Origin: Pirellulaceae bacterium
Lineage (GTDB): Bacteria > Planctomycetota > Planctomycetia > Pirellulales > Pirellulaceae
Direction of reading: 5' to 3'
Length of the DNA stretch: 64,000 nucleotides
Assembly (NCBI GenBank): GCA_029243025.1
Contig: JAQWSU010000030.1
Location: forward strand, 372,001-436,000
Part shown: positions 55,231 to 64,000 of the stretch, piece by piece
Position numbering within the stretch: position 1 is the first letter of the stretch
How the letters are laid out: the number at the start of each line of letters is the position of its first letter
The notes under the pieces: model-generated
Told to the model about the DNA's origin: nothing
Databases searched by the model: none
Seen by the model: the letters and a program-made list of their open reading frames with translations, nothing else
Program-made: the position numbers and the translations under genes

Positions 55231-56400
55231 ATGGCAAAACGTAAGGTCGTCCGAAAAAAATCCGCCACCGCCGAGCCGAAGAAAAAGTCGACTGGCGATA
55301 AGGTCACCAAAAGCGACCGAGAAACGCTCGAGTCATTGGCCGGCTTGGCAAATAGTGTGGTACGTGCCGCCGACCGACGCCGTGATCTGCATATCGATAT
55401 TCCGTCACGCACCCTGTCAAATGTGAAATACAGTCCCCGGAAACGCATTATTGAGATGGGGACCAATACGAACCGACGACAACTGTTTAATCTGTCTCAG
55501 GCAAAAGCCTACATGCAAACGATGTTGGTCGGTAGCGGCTGTAAACGATTGATTGAGCAAGGAAAGACCACCAGCATTCGTGGACTCTTCTATCTCTTGA
55601 AACATACCATCGAGGGCACCAAGGAGGAGACCTTCGGAGATCAGTCCGAATGCGATCCCATCATTGAAGATGTAGAAGTACTGCTGGATAGCCTGCGCGA
55701 AGAACTGCATCTTTATGCCTCCAATCGTGGTACGATCGTGGGGCCGATCACGTTGGTCGACAGTGGCGATACGATCGATTGCTCAAGAATGGGGTCCGGG
55801 GGGTACAGCATCCCGTCAATCGTCGAACCAGAAACGATGCAATTTCTGAAGTGCGATGCCAAATTCGTATTGCATGTCGAAAAAGATACTGTTTGGCGAA
55901 GATTCAACGAAGATAAATTCTGGAGGAAATACAACTGTCTGCTCACGCACGGGCAAGGACAACCTCCCCGCGGTGTTCGGAGACTTCTCTATCGGTTGAA
56001 CAACGAACTCAAACTGCCTGTTTATTGCTTGCTCGATAATGATCCGTGGGGGTACTACATCTACAGCGTGCTCAAACAAGGGTCAATCAATCTCGCGTTT
56101 GAGTCGCGTCGAATGGCGATCCCAGAAGCGAAATTTCTCGGGCTGCGAAGTATCGATTTCGAACGTTGCGACCTTTCTGAGAGCGTCAGGATTATGATGA
56201 ACGACAATGATCGAAAACGGGCCCAACAGATTGCCAACTATCCGTGGTTCGAAAAGAAGCGTGAATGGCAAAACGAAATCAAGAAAATGATCAAGAATGA
56301 CTTTAAGCTTGAAGTCGAAGCGTTGATCAGCAAAGACATCAGTTACGTTACCGAAGTCTACGTGCCGGAACGGCTCAAGAAAAAAGATTGGCTCGATTGA
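55231..56400 (+). CDS. top6A: DNA topoisomerase VI subunit A (Spo11 homologue)
   Basis: DNA-cleaving subunit. 389 residues. A basic N-terminal tail of about 25 residues, then the CAP domain with catalytic Tyr121 in TSIRGLFYLLKH (family pattern RxxYY) and the Toprim fold: HVEKDTVW (Glu) and CLLDNDPWGYY (DxD) bind the metal. The C-terminal IKNDFKLEVEALISKDISYVTEVYVPERL is typical. Paired with top6B as in archaea. Thioesterase gene follows 42 bases later. The pair looks intact. Confidence 0.94.
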   Translation: MAKRKVVRKKSATAEPKKKSTGDKVTKSDRETLESLAGLANSVVRAADRRRDLHIDIPSRTLSNVKYSPRKRIIEMGTNTNRRQLFNLSQAKAYMQTMLVGSGCKRLIEQGKTTSIRGLFYLLKHTIEGTKEETFGDQSECDPIIEDVEVLLDSLREELHLYASNRGTIVGPITLVDSGDTIDCSRMGSGGYSIPSIVEPETMQFLKCDAKFVLHVEKDTVWRRFNEDKFWRKYNCLLTHGQGQPPRGVRRLLYRLNNELKLPVYCLLDNDPWGYYIYSVLKQGSINLAFESRRMAIPEAKFLGLRSIDFERCDLSESVRIMMNDNDRKRAQQIANYPWFEKKREWQNEIKKMIKNDFKLEVEALISKDISYVTEVYVPERLKKKDWLD

Positions 56401-56442
56401 TGATGTGGGATTTCATCCGTTTCTTTACTTCCAGGCTCAATC

Positions 56443-56883
56443 ATGTCCGATTTAAATGATCTTGAAGGTTTTCACGCCATTCTCACGATTCCCGTGTTAT
56501 GGGGTGATATGGATGCATTTTCTCACGTCAACAGCACTCGCTACTTCTGTTGGATGGAGGCATCACGGATTGCCTACCTCGAGTTGGTTGGCATGGGAGA
56601 ATCGATGCAACGCAAGGGGTGGGGCCCTATTCTCGCTGCCGTTAATTGCAACTATCGAAGGCAGGTGACCTATCCCGATACTATTTTTGTCGGCGCTCGT
56701 GTTCGAGAAGTAGGGCGATCGAGCGTCGCAATCGAGCATCGGCTCATTAGCGAGCAGCTTGGCACGATCTGTGCGGAAGGTGAATCCAAAATTGTGATGT
56801 TCGACTACAATAGCCAAAAGTCGATGCGTGTCACGGATGAAATTCGAGCGGCAATTAATGCGATGCAATCAGAAAGTAAATGA
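56443..56883 (+). CDS. Acyl-CoA thioesterase, hotdog fold (4HBT)
   Basis: 146 residues, a single hotdog domain. PVLWGDMDAFSHVNSTRYFCWMEASR contains the catalytic-type Asp of YbgC/4HBT proteins (WGDMD, HVNS), followed by YRRQVTYPDTIFVG. Cleaves acyl-CoA or aryl-CoA thioesters; substrate unknown. It is 42 bases after top6A and 19 bases before the next gene. Confidence 0.88.
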   Translation: MSDLNDLEGFHAILTIPVLWGDMDAFSHVNSTRYFCWMEASRIAYLELVGMGESMQRKGWGPILAAVNCNYRRQVTYPDTIFVGARVREVGRSSVAIEHRLISEQLGTICAEGESKIVMFDYNSQKSMRVTDEIRAAINAMQSESK

Positions 56884-56902
56884 ACTCTGGTTTGAGGGAA
56901 AA

Positions 56903-57385
56903 ATGACTACCGCCTCTGTGTTACGTATTGAGGGTGAGCTCGCTTCGCCCTGTGAATTTAGTCTTGATGACCTTCGCCAGCTCGACCCCGTTTGGCAAGT
57001 AAAAGATGTGACGCGTTTGGGTGCTCGGCGCGGTGGAGATGCTGTGCGACTGGCTGGCTTGCTGGCGGCGGTTGGTTCGCGCGAAGCGGTCACTCACCTT
57101 GGATTGCACGGCAGTCGGGATGATTTTCATGCCAGCATTCCACTGCAACCCGTCAAGGAATCGGCGATTATTATCTATCAACGTGATGGTCAGCCGTTGG
57201 ATGTGGCTGCCGGCGGACCGTTTCGTTTTTTTATTCCAAATCATTCCGCTTGTCACACGAGCGAGATTGACGAATGTGCCAACGTCAAATTCCTTGACCG
57301 AATCGAACTCACCGTCGGTAAGGGTTACGATAACCGTCCTCAAGATGATGAAGAACATGCGAAGTTGCATGAACAGGAAGAATGA
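56903..57385 (+). CDS. Molybdopterin-domain-like protein without catalytic cysteine
   Basis: 160 residues. LRIEGELASPCEFSLDDLRQL, VRLAGLLAAVGS, GLHGSRDDFHASIPL, GGPFRFFIPNHS and NVKFLDRIEL match the small sulfite-oxidase-type molybdopterin-binding domain. The cysteine that holds molybdenum in that family (before the W.GV.L stretch) is absent here: the segment reads DVTRLGARRGGDA. A Cys remains later (SACH). It may be a non-enzymatic or cofactor-scaffold member. GAGGG four to five bases before the ATG; the frame is open upstream into the thioesterase gene. Confidence 0.65.
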   Translation: MTTASVLRIEGELASPCEFSLDDLRQLDPVWQVKDVTRLGARRGGDAVRLAGLLAAVGSREAVTHLGLHGSRDDFHASIPLQPVKESAIIIYQRDGQPLDVAAGGPFRFFIPNHSACHTSEIDECANVKFLDRIELTVGKGYDNRPQDDEEHAKLHEQEE

Positions 57386-57464
57386 AAAGTGCTGATGATG
57401 CACCGTTGTGCCACCAGCTGTCGACTTGGTTTTCTTGCACTGCGATCGGAACAAGAGTGAAGCT

Positions 57465-58409
57465 ATGAAACCGCCATTTATTGGGACCGTCTGCCTGCTC
57501 TTGCTGGGGTGTATCGTGAGTCCCGCGCGGGGGCAGGCCGCCAAAGTGCTGCAATGGCAATTAGAGCCCGATCAGCAATACCGCCTTGTTGTCGATTGGA
57601 GTTCGCAACACGTGCTGGCGGATTCGACTGTGACCAATAGCACCAAGTGTGATTTGATTTGGGCCGTCAAGTCAGTTGATGCCGAGGGGCAATTTGAAAT
57701 ATCCCAAACGTTAGCCAATGTCAGGCAAAGCGTGCAAATGAATGATGGGGCAATGTTTCAATATGACTCCACATCGGACGCCGAAACGACGGGGACAACC
57801 GCGTATCTGGCGAACTACTGGAAGCCTCTGCTGGGAGGTCAACGTGAATTTAAAATGTCGCCACAGGGAAAAGTGACGGATTCAGAGGCCGCCAACAGTT
57901 TGGCTCCAACGGACAATGCATTGGTCAGTCGTGCTTTTGGACGCGATGGGTGGCGAACGGCCGTTCGCCAAGGTAGCGTTGTCTTTCCGCCTGAAGGGCT
58001 CGTTCCCAATCAGACGTGGACTGAGTCACAGACGGTTGTTTTGCCCACTGATGGTGGTAGGCTCGCCGTGACTCGCGCCTACACCTATCTAGGGCAGGCG
58101 AAGCAGGAAGGCTCCGAAACGTTGTTTGAACAAATCAAAGTCGAGAATCAATTTGAAATCGAATCCGATGAGGGCAAACCATTCTCGATCAAGGTCGTGC
58201 AGCAGAACGGTACGGGTGAGATCTTATTTGACGCGCTGACCGGTCGATTGGTGAAATCCAAATTTGACCAGACCTTGAAATTGCGTAACCGTTCCAAGCA
58301 GCGTGAGGTAGAGTCCCAGTTGACGATCAGCTTCGAGCTGAGTTTTCAGACTCTCCCGAAGGTTGAGGCTACTGCAGGCGACAATTCACCTTCGGCCAAT
58401 TCACCCTGA
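57465..58409 (+). CDS. Secreted DUF6263-like protein
   Basis: 314 residues. Signal peptide KPPFIGTVCLLLLGC, ending near ARG-QA. The rest is mostly beta-rich: QYRLVVDW..., FRFFIP-free, GTGEILFDALTGRLVKSKFDQTLKL, SFELSFQ. The GTGxxxFDxxxGRLVxS pattern recurs in planctomycete secreted proteins classed as DUF6263. Function unknown. Start at ATG 57465, not at the upstream frame start 57408, because the signal peptide begins there; GAG is seven to eight bases before it. Confidence 0.68.
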   Translation: MKPPFIGTVCLLLLGCIVSPARGQAAKVLQWQLEPDQQYRLVVDWSSQHVLADSTVTNSTKCDLIWAVKSVDAEGQFEISQTLANVRQSVQMNDGAMFQYDSTSDAETTGTTAYLANYWKPLLGGQREFKMSPQGKVTDSEAANSLAPTDNALVSRAFGRDGWRTAVRQGSVVFPPEGLVPNQTWTESQTVVLPTDGGRLAVTRAYTYLGQAKQEGSETLFEQIKVENQFEIESDEGKPFSIKVVQQNGTGEILFDALTGRLVKSKFDQTLKLRNRSKQREVESQLTISFELSFQTLPKVEATAGDNSPSANSP

Positions 58410-58424
58410 TTCAAAGTGGATTGC

Positions 58425-58823
58425 CTAGATCGTCGAGAGTGATGACCAGCCCATGTAGATGGCAAACCGCAGCCCGAGAATCAGGCCGCCCACGACGACG
58501 GATCCCAACGCCGCGACCAAAACCGCTGCAGAACCGATGTCCAAGGCATCTCGGATATGAGAGTTGTGTTCTAACGTGATCGCTCGTGCGATTGTTTCGA
58601 GAGCTCCGTTGATCAGTTCAGCAGCAATCACAATTGTGATGCAAAGCACCAATACGCACCATTCGATCGTGGTGACTCGCAGTTGGGCCGCAGCTGCGAG
58701 GACAAAGCAGGCCATCGGCAAATGCACGAAAAAGCTTGATTGTCCTTGACTACCAATTCGCAAGCCGCGGAAGGCGCAGAGAAATTTGTGGGACCAGCTT
58801 GAGTTTCTTTTAGCTTGGTTCAT
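58425..58823 (-). CDS. dgkA: Diacylglycerol kinase / undecaprenol kinase (DgkA)
   Basis: 132 residues, the family length, with three hydrophobic spans. FLCAFRGLRIG (N-terminal helix), VIAAELINGALETIARAIT (Glu and Asn of the active site) and HIRDALDIGSAAVLVAALGS are typical. Gram-positive DgkA kinases act on undecaprenol; E. coli DgkA on diacylglycerol; this cannot be told apart here. Convergent with the DUF6263-like gene; the LptD gene lies 56 bases upstream of its start on the same strand... orientation - for both. Confidence 0.88.
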   Translation of the reverse strand: MNQAKRNSSWSHKFLCAFRGLRIGSQGQSSFFVHLPMACFVLAAAAQLRVTTIEWCVLVLCITIVIAAELINGALETIARAITLEHNSHIRDALDIGSAAVLVAALGSVVVGGLILGLRFAIYMGWSSLSTI

Positions 58824-58879
58824 GGCTACTTGCTCGTTGGCGAATGACCGTCAGAGGGCAAACGCATGTTGAAGGGGCT

Positions 58880-61498
58880 CTATTCTAGTCCTTCGACTCC
58901 CACGGGGGGGATTTGGATGCCGCCGATACGACTCAATTGACCAGGCAGGAAGCGCGGTTCAATTGTGAAGCCTACACCAAAGTTGTCTCGACTGCGGTCA
59001 TAGTTGAAGCCCATTCCAACCAAGAACGATTCTCCGACACGAACGATCTGTCCACGCTGTCCAATGTTTCCAGTGTTTCCTAGATCGAAGGAGCTTCCGT
59101 AGTTCACAATCCATTTTTGACTGAGCCGGTAATTGGTCGAGCCGAAAATCACGGTGCTTTCAAAAGGCCCTCGCACTCCTCGGACGCCGCCCACATAGTT
59201 GACTTTGCCGGGACGACTGACAACTCCCTTGATCGAAGCGGTTTGCAAGCCATCTGAAAAGAAATCGAATTGACCGTCAGACACAACACTAACGCGATCG
59301 CCAAGGTTCCAAATAAAGTCATAGTTGACGAGTCCTACAGACGCACCAAAGTTGTCGCGGTCGGCCTTCGGATAGAAGAAGCCTCCCACGTTGAGTGTGA
59401 TGTAGTCGATCACTCGTTGGCTGCCAGGCAGACCGCGTTTCGTTTGCCAACGTTGTCTCGCGTTGACTTCAAAGATCATCAAGTCATCCGCGACTTCAGT
59501 ACTCGGGGAAGTGACCGATCTCTGCAAACCGGAGCGAAGAGCATAAGACCGTTCGTCGAACTCGAATGGTACGTCGCCACCCGCCACACCACCGAACGTA
59601 TCGAAGAAGAACCGACGGCGGAAAAACTCGATCGAATCGTCATCCAGCTCGTCGTACAGCGGTAGTTTGTCGAGGTTGAGATTCGCGTCAGCCCAGAAGA
59701 AATCGCCTTCTAAAATGATCTTGTGTGCTAAACCGTTTAGGTTGAATAGCGTGCTGCGAATGTTCGGATTCACGCGCCAGAACGGTACGCTCGAGCGAAT
59801 TCCGATTTGACCAAAAAGTCGATTCGCTTCGTTGCCTGCTAAATCTTCCTTCCAGTAAGCGGCTTCTCCCAAGACGTAAGGGACGATCTTCATCGGTCCG
59901 ACGGCCAATGGCATCGACAACTCATTGCGGCTCGCTGCCCGAAGTCCCTCACGCTCGAATTCCCAGGCCAGTGGGTCAAACTTCATCTGGTCGGCGAGGT
60001 TCTGGGGTGGGACGGCTGTCTGAAGCTTGGGATAGCCGACATTCGTGTGACTTGTCCAAGTAAAGTTGTTACCGAGAACTGGCTGGCCGATCAAATACTG
60101 GTCAAACCGGGGGAGCCACTCCGTCTGAGTGAAGAAGTCATTGAGACGTGCTTCCGACCAAATCGCCCAAGAGTGGTTCTCAACTCGCTTGCGAAGCCCG
60201 ATTCTTGTCGATTGATCTTTTTCGTCGTCCCATTCCTCTTCGTAGTATTGTTCCAAGAAGTTGCGGTCGCTGATGTAACCCAGTTCGAGTGTGAACTGGA
60301 GATTGTGATGTAGCTCATGCCGGTGACGAGCCAAGACGCGACCTCGGTTCTCTGTTTCCAAGGGAACCATGCGACGACCTTTACCAAGATTGTCGAATCC
60401 CCTGTCGTGAATGCCCCAGGCATCGAAGAAACCATAGGTGTGACCGTCATGTCGTAGAAATCGATTGCGATCGTATTGGACATTGGTTCCCAGTCCAAAA
60501 CCTCGTTTGCTCAAATAATCGAGCGAACCTGTCCATGTGGTCCCCGCGGGAGCTCGCCGAATGCCGAACAATTGAAAGAGATTAATGTCGGTTTCAACCT
60601 GAGTGCCAAAGACTTGATCGTTGCGAATTGCCAGAGCTTCGAGATAGAAGGAGGGGCGATCGAGATCGCCCGCTAGAAATGGCCAGTAGAAGATTGGCTG
60701 GCCGCCAAGATAGACTAAGTTGTTTCGCGAGCTGATGCGCTTTTCGCCGACAGGTTCTACCTCGTCAAATAGACTCGAGTTCACGACCGATGGACCAATC
60801 GGTCCTGGAGCGTCTTGGAATGTGAAACGTCCTGACTGTAACCAATAGCCGGGCACGCCGAGACGACTCGTTGTTAAAGCACCGTTGAAACCTTGGAAAT
60901 TGTATTTGTCGACCTGTTGTAAGACCTCAGCCTTCAGCCGAATCAATCCCTTGTATCCAGGAATTGGAGTAAGCAGTTCGCTGTTCAAGACGACGCCACG
61001 TTCTTCCTGGACGTTGTAATACATGCGATCTGCATAGATCACGCGATCGCCCTGGCGAAAGACAATGTTTCCTTCGAGATAAAGCTCCAAGGGGACGTTT
61101 TCGGTTTGCGTGTCACCGCCTTGGAGGTCGGGTAGTGAGTTGGCGGGAGTCCAGATCACCAGACGGTCAGTGGAGATGTCCACGGTATCCAGTTGTTGGA
61201 CGTTGTCGATGATGATGTTAACGCCTGAATCAATCACACCAATCCGTTCCAAGCCGTCATCACTCGGGAACCAACGTGCCTGCCATCTCACACTGCTGCG
61301 GGGGAACACTCGAATTCTTTGTTGAGCCGGTCCCGCGACTGGACTCGGATTGCCTTGTGGAATGGCTTCCGATTTAGGATCTCCTCGCAATACGCTCGGT
61401 AGATTAAGCTGCGGTAACTCAATGGGAAGTTGGGCGCTCGCAGTTGCCGTCAACCATGATCCGATTAGCAGCAGGCTGAATCTGGAGTGGCGCAGCAT
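58880..61498 (-). CDS. lptD: LPS-assembly protein LptD-like outer membrane protein
   Basis: 872 residues. Signal peptide MLRHSRFSLLLIGSWLTATASAQ, then a beta-jellyroll (LPTA/OstA-like) part: VIYADRMYYNVQEERGVV and GVPGYWLQSGRF. The remaining 600 residues have the aromatic alternating strands of a beta-barrel (GFGLGTNVQYDRNRF, KWIVNYGSSFDLGNTGN). The protein ends VGVEGLE. In Gram-negatives LptD inserts LPS into the outer membrane; lpxD and lpxI in this window support LPS. The frame is open to a TTG at 61615, but the signal peptide argues for 61498. Confidence 0.8.
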   Translation of the reverse strand: MLRHSRFSLLLIGSWLTATASAQLPIELPQLNLPSVLRGDPKSEAIPQGNPSPVAGPAQQRIRVFPRSSVRWQARWFPSDDGLERIGVIDSGVNIIIDNVQQLDTVDISTDRLVIWTPANSLPDLQGGDTQTENVPLELYLEGNIVFRQGDRVIYADRMYYNVQEERGVVLNSELLTPIPGYKGLIRLKAEVLQQVDKYNFQGFNGALTTSRLGVPGYWLQSGRFTFQDAPGPIGPSVVNSSLFDEVEPVGEKRISSRNNLVYLGGQPIFYWPFLAGDLDRPSFYLEALAIRNDQVFGTQVETDINLFQLFGIRRAPAGTTWTGSLDYLSKRGFGLGTNVQYDRNRFLRHDGHTYGFFDAWGIHDRGFDNLGKGRRMVPLETENRGRVLARHRHELHHNLQFTLELGYISDRNFLEQYYEEEWDDEKDQSTRIGLRKRVENHSWAIWSEARLNDFFTQTEWLPRFDQYLIGQPVLGNNFTWTSHTNVGYPKLQTAVPPQNLADQMKFDPLAWEFEREGLRAASRNELSMPLAVGPMKIVPYVLGEAAYWKEDLAGNEANRLFGQIGIRSSVPFWRVNPNIRSTLFNLNGLAHKIILEGDFFWADANLNLDKLPLYDELDDDSIEFFRRRFFFDTFGGVAGGDVPFEFDERSYALRSGLQRSVTSPSTEVADDLMIFEVNARQRWQTKRGLPGSQRVIDYITLNVGGFFYPKADRDNFGASVGLVNYDFIWNLGDRVSVVSDGQFDFFSDGLQTASIKGVVSRPGKVNYVGGVRGVRGPFESTVIFGSTNYRLSQKWIVNYGSSFDLGNTGNIGQRGQIVRVGESFLVGMGFNYDRSRDNFGVGFTIEPRFLPGQLSRIGGIQIPPVGVEGLE

Positions 61499-61826
61499 TG
61501 GCCCGATGCGCTGAATCCGCGCAATAAAGCTCCGCTTCGCGTTATCGGTTGACGCGTTGATCAGACTTACTGCTTCCTTGAAAACAAAGCGTCCGTGGCT
61601 TTTTTGAAAAGGCAAAATCGAAGACGAGACGCACGACTTGTGAGTCGGAATCGACTCTCTCCCTCCGTCCGGAGTGGCGGGATTATAGAAATCGGCCTAC
61701 GATGGAGCAAGGTGGGTTGGAGCGGAGTTCATCGAAGCAATTCCTTGGTATCCAAAGAGTTCGCGCAACGCCGTCACTGCTATCAATTCGCTGCATGCTT
61801 TCAGACCTGCGAATGACGGAGAATCC

Positions 61827-64000
61827 GTGAAGAACATCCTGTTTGTCGATTATTGGCTTCGCTACCGCTATCCGCTCCTGGCGTTAGCGTTGGTCCTGTC
61901 GTTGGGAGCCCATTTTGCCTCCCAGCAGCTCTATTTTGACCGTTCCATCGAGAATATGTTTCCTGTCGACAGCCCGCTCCTGGCGGCTTATGGAAAGCTG
62001 GAACGGACGTTTGGTGGCAATGAAATCGTGCTTGCTGTCTATGAAGACGAGGCACTTTTCGAACCCGCTGCCGAGGGAATTCGACGATTATCTTCCATTC
62101 GTAAGCGGCTAGAAGCTGTCGATGGTGTCAAGGCGGTGCTGTCAATCGACCAGCCTTTGCCCGGCGATTTAATTTTGGCTGACAACGAGCTTTCTAGGCG
62201 GACTCGTGATCTTTTTGCAGGTTACACGCACAGTGAAGACGGTCGCACCGTCTCCCTTGTTTGCATGTTGGAGCCAGAAAACGAAACCGAATTCTTACGG
62301 CGGAACACAATCGATCAACTCCGCCAAGTCATGCGATCCTTGCCCGCGCCCTTGCGAGCTGGCCAATTGACAGGAGAGCCGGTTTTACTGGTGGATGGAT
62401 TTCGGTTTGTCGAAAAGGACGGTCAGCGACTCGGTCGTTGGTCAGGAGTACTGCTTGGATTAACGATTGTGATTTGCTTTCGTAGTTTGCGTTGGGTTTT
62501 GATTCCGATTGCTGTGGTCCAGTTATCGTTGACGTTCACTCAAGGCTTGTTGGCTCTCATGCAGATTCAGCTCAGCATGGTGAGTTCGATGCTTACAGCG
62601 GTTGTGATGGTAGTGGGTGTGGCCACCATGGTGCATGTGATCGTGCGTTTTCGTGAGTCACGAGATTTGGGCCTGTCAAACTATCAGAGTCTTCGCCGCA
62701 CGACTTTACTGTTGGCAGTTCCTGTGACTTGGGCTTGCACTACGGACGCGGTTGGATTTCTGTCGTTGACGGTTTCGACCGTCGGGCCAGTGCAAGATTT
62801 TGGCATCATGATGGCAATTGGATCATTGATGGTTTTATTGAGTGTTTTTCTGATCTTGCCTGGGGCTGCTTTGTTGGGACGCTTTGATGCGGATCCGCGT
62901 CAGCCGTGGGGAGGAGACGGCTTATCCGCAGGGCTGCAGCAAACGTTGCAATTCGTCGCTCAACGCCCGTATCGCTGTTTAACTGGCGGAGTCGTCGTGG
63001 CGGCAATCGCGTTATGGGGCATTGGTTATCTGGATGTCGAGACCGATTTCACCCGCAACTTTCGTTCTAATAGCGAAATCGCCTCTGCCTACAATTTTGT
63101 CGAAGAGCGACTTGGCGGTGCCGGTGTGTGTGACATTGTAATTCCTGCTCCCGATCGGTTGACTTGGGATTTCTTGCAGCAAGTCAAAACGCTGGAAGCA
63201 AAATTGAGTGAAGGGTCGGGTTCTGAAGCGATCAGCAAGACTTTTAGCCTGGCAGACGCGGTATTTGAGTTGTCACCCCTTGATCTTTCGAGGCAGCCCC
63301 AAGCGTTGCGTAATGGAATGACCCAAACCGGTTTGGCTGCCATGCGAGGTTGGATGCCTGTGTTTTATGATGCGATGTATGCCCAGGATCCGGATTCCAG
63401 TCAAAAATACTTTCGCGTGATGTTGCGTGTGAAAGAGCGGCAGTCATCGGCACAAAAGCAGCAATTGATTGACCAAATCGGAGACATCAGCCATGAACAG
63501 TTTCCTGACTCGGAGGTCACCGGATACTTTGTGTTGCTCACGAATCTGATCGACAGCGTACTTCGAGATCAGTGGCGGACTTTCTTTGCGGCGGTGGTCG
63601 GGATTGGAGTGGTTATGTGCTTGGCCTTGCGTGACCTGCGTCTGGCGTTGATCGCCTTAATTCCCAATGCGTTTCCAATCTTAATGGTATTGGGCGGGAT
63701 GGGGTGGGCAAGTCGTCTGTTTTGGCCAGAATTGAAAATCAATATGGGGACAGCAATGATTGCAGCCGTGTCGATGGGGCTCTCGATCGATAGTTCGATC
63801 CATTACATGTTTGCGTTCCAGCGAGCTCGTCGTGAGGGGGCGTCGGTCAAGGCGTCTTTGGAGCAGGTTCAGCAAAGTGTCGGCAAAGCGATGGTGTTGT
63901 CAACGGTTGCGCTCATCGTTGGGTTTACCGTATTGTCGACAAGTGAATTCATTCCCACGGTCTATTTCGGTGCTTTGGTGAGTTTGTCGATGTGCGGTGG
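61827..64000 (+). CDS. RND-type exporter, 5' part (cut by window edge)
   Basis: About 724 residues visible, open at the right edge. First membrane helix YPLLALALVLSLGAHF, then a periplasmic part with NMFPVDSPLLAAYGKLERTFGGNEIV, then helices around LGLTIVICFRS, VVMVVGVATMVHVIVRF and FLSLTVSTVGPVQDFGIMM. After a second extracytoplasmic domain the helices recur (GTAMIAAVSMGLSIDSSIHYMF). This two-fold pattern fits RND/MMPL (HAE3, SecD/F-related) proteins such as hopanoid or lipid exporters. GTG start with GGAG five to six bases before. Substrate unknown. Confidence 0.87.
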   Translation, partial: MKNILFVDYWLRYRYPLLALALVLSLGAHFASQQLYFDRSIENMFPVDSPLLAAYGKLERTFGGNEIVLAVYEDEALFEPAAEGIRRLSSIRKRLEAVDGVKAVLSIDQPLPGDLILADNELSRRTRDLFAGYTHSEDGRTVSLVCMLEPENETEFLRRNTIDQLRQVMRSLPAPLRAGQLTGEPVLLVDGFRFVEKDGQRLGRWSGVLLGLTIVICFRSLRWVLIPIAVVQLSLTFTQGLLALMQIQLSMVSSMLTAVVMVVGVATMVHVIVRFRESRDLGLSNYQSLRRTTLLLAVPVTWACTTDAVGFLSLTVSTVGPVQDFGIMMAIGSLMVLLSVFLILPGAALLGRFDADPRQPWGGDGLSAGLQQTLQFVAQRPYRCLTGGVVVAAIALWGIGYLDVETDFTRNFRSNSEIASAYNFVEERLGGAGVCDIVIPAPDRLTWDFLQQVKTLEAKLSEGSGSEAISKTFSLADAVFELSPLDLSRQPQALRNGMTQTGLAAMRGWMPVFYDAMYAQDPDSSQKYFRVMLRVKERQSSAQKQQLIDQIGDISHEQFPDSEVTGYFVLLTNLIDSVLRDQWRTFFAAVVGIGVVMCLALRDLRLALIALIPNAFPILMVLGGMGWASRLFWPELKINMGTAMIAAVSMGLSIDSSIHYMFAFQRARREGASVKASLEQVQQSVGKAMVLSTVALIVGFTVLSTSEFIPTVYFGALVSLSMCG

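Noticed and set aside
1-64000. CRISPR arrays, insertion sequences, prophage or attachment sites
   Set aside because: No regular short repeats with spacers, transposase or integrase motifs, or flanking direct repeats were seen.

Overview
This window looks like chromosomal DNA of a planctomycete, most likely a Pirellula/Rhodopirellula-type marine lineage. Reasons: an EF-G of the mitochondrial-like (spdEFG1) type, many secreted TPR and hypothetical proteins with signal peptides, a B12-dependent ribonucleotide reductase, a CehA-type PHP hydrolase, lipid A genes of the LpxD/LpxI kind, an LptD-like protein and a bacterial DNA topoisomerase VI. This assignment rests on protein resemblance alone; no rRNA or tRNA gene is visible. 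Both edges cut genes: a fumarase on the left and an RND-type exporter on the right.

Left third (1-21 kb). Fumarase end, TPR protein and EF-G on +, then sdhC-sdhA-sdhB on - (succinate dehydrogenase; with fumarase, two adjacent TCA steps). Next come an HU-like protein (-), a single-domain response regulator (+) and FtsH (-). Divergent from FtsH is a + strand run of dxr, a RseP-like site-2 protease, a HAD hydrolase, lpxD, lpxI, a secreted methyltransferase and a sigma-54-type activator. It mixes isoprenoid and lipid A synthesis with envelope proteolysis.

Middle (21-43 kb). A secreted CehA/PHP protein and nrdJ lie on -; nrdJ has a tandem NrdR-box promoter. Then a sulfotransferase and a conserved block (DUF2344 protein, RNase E/G, ribosomal protein L21) on -, followed by a regulatory PTS operon hpf-ptsN-ptsH-ptsI (-). 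A lipoprotein binding protein (-) is divergent from a secreted gluzincin (+). glyA, a response regulator, a secreted TPR protein, a DUF2752 membrane protein and an alpha/beta hydrolase follow on +.

Right third (43-64 kb). A DUF2617 protein, a MagIII/endonuclease III-like glycosylase, rarA, a DUF368 undecaprenyl-phosphate translocase homologue, ispE and a SpoVG protein with an inserted zinc ribbon. The 49.7-52.6 kb stretch is accessory-like: two paralogous 58-60 residue proteins ending in an HRRR-type motif flank a degenerate receiver protein, then two small secreted Tyr/His-rich proteins. The most notable locus is at 52.9-56.4 kb: topoisomerase VI B and A, where subunit B carries a tandem second copy of its H2TH domain. 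A thioesterase, a molybdopterin-fold protein without the usual cysteine, a secreted DUF6263-like protein, DgkA, LptD and the truncated exporter close the window.

Start codons were chosen by ribosome-binding site, signal peptide or family alignment where possible; alternatives are noted. All functional calls are by recognition of motifs, without database search.
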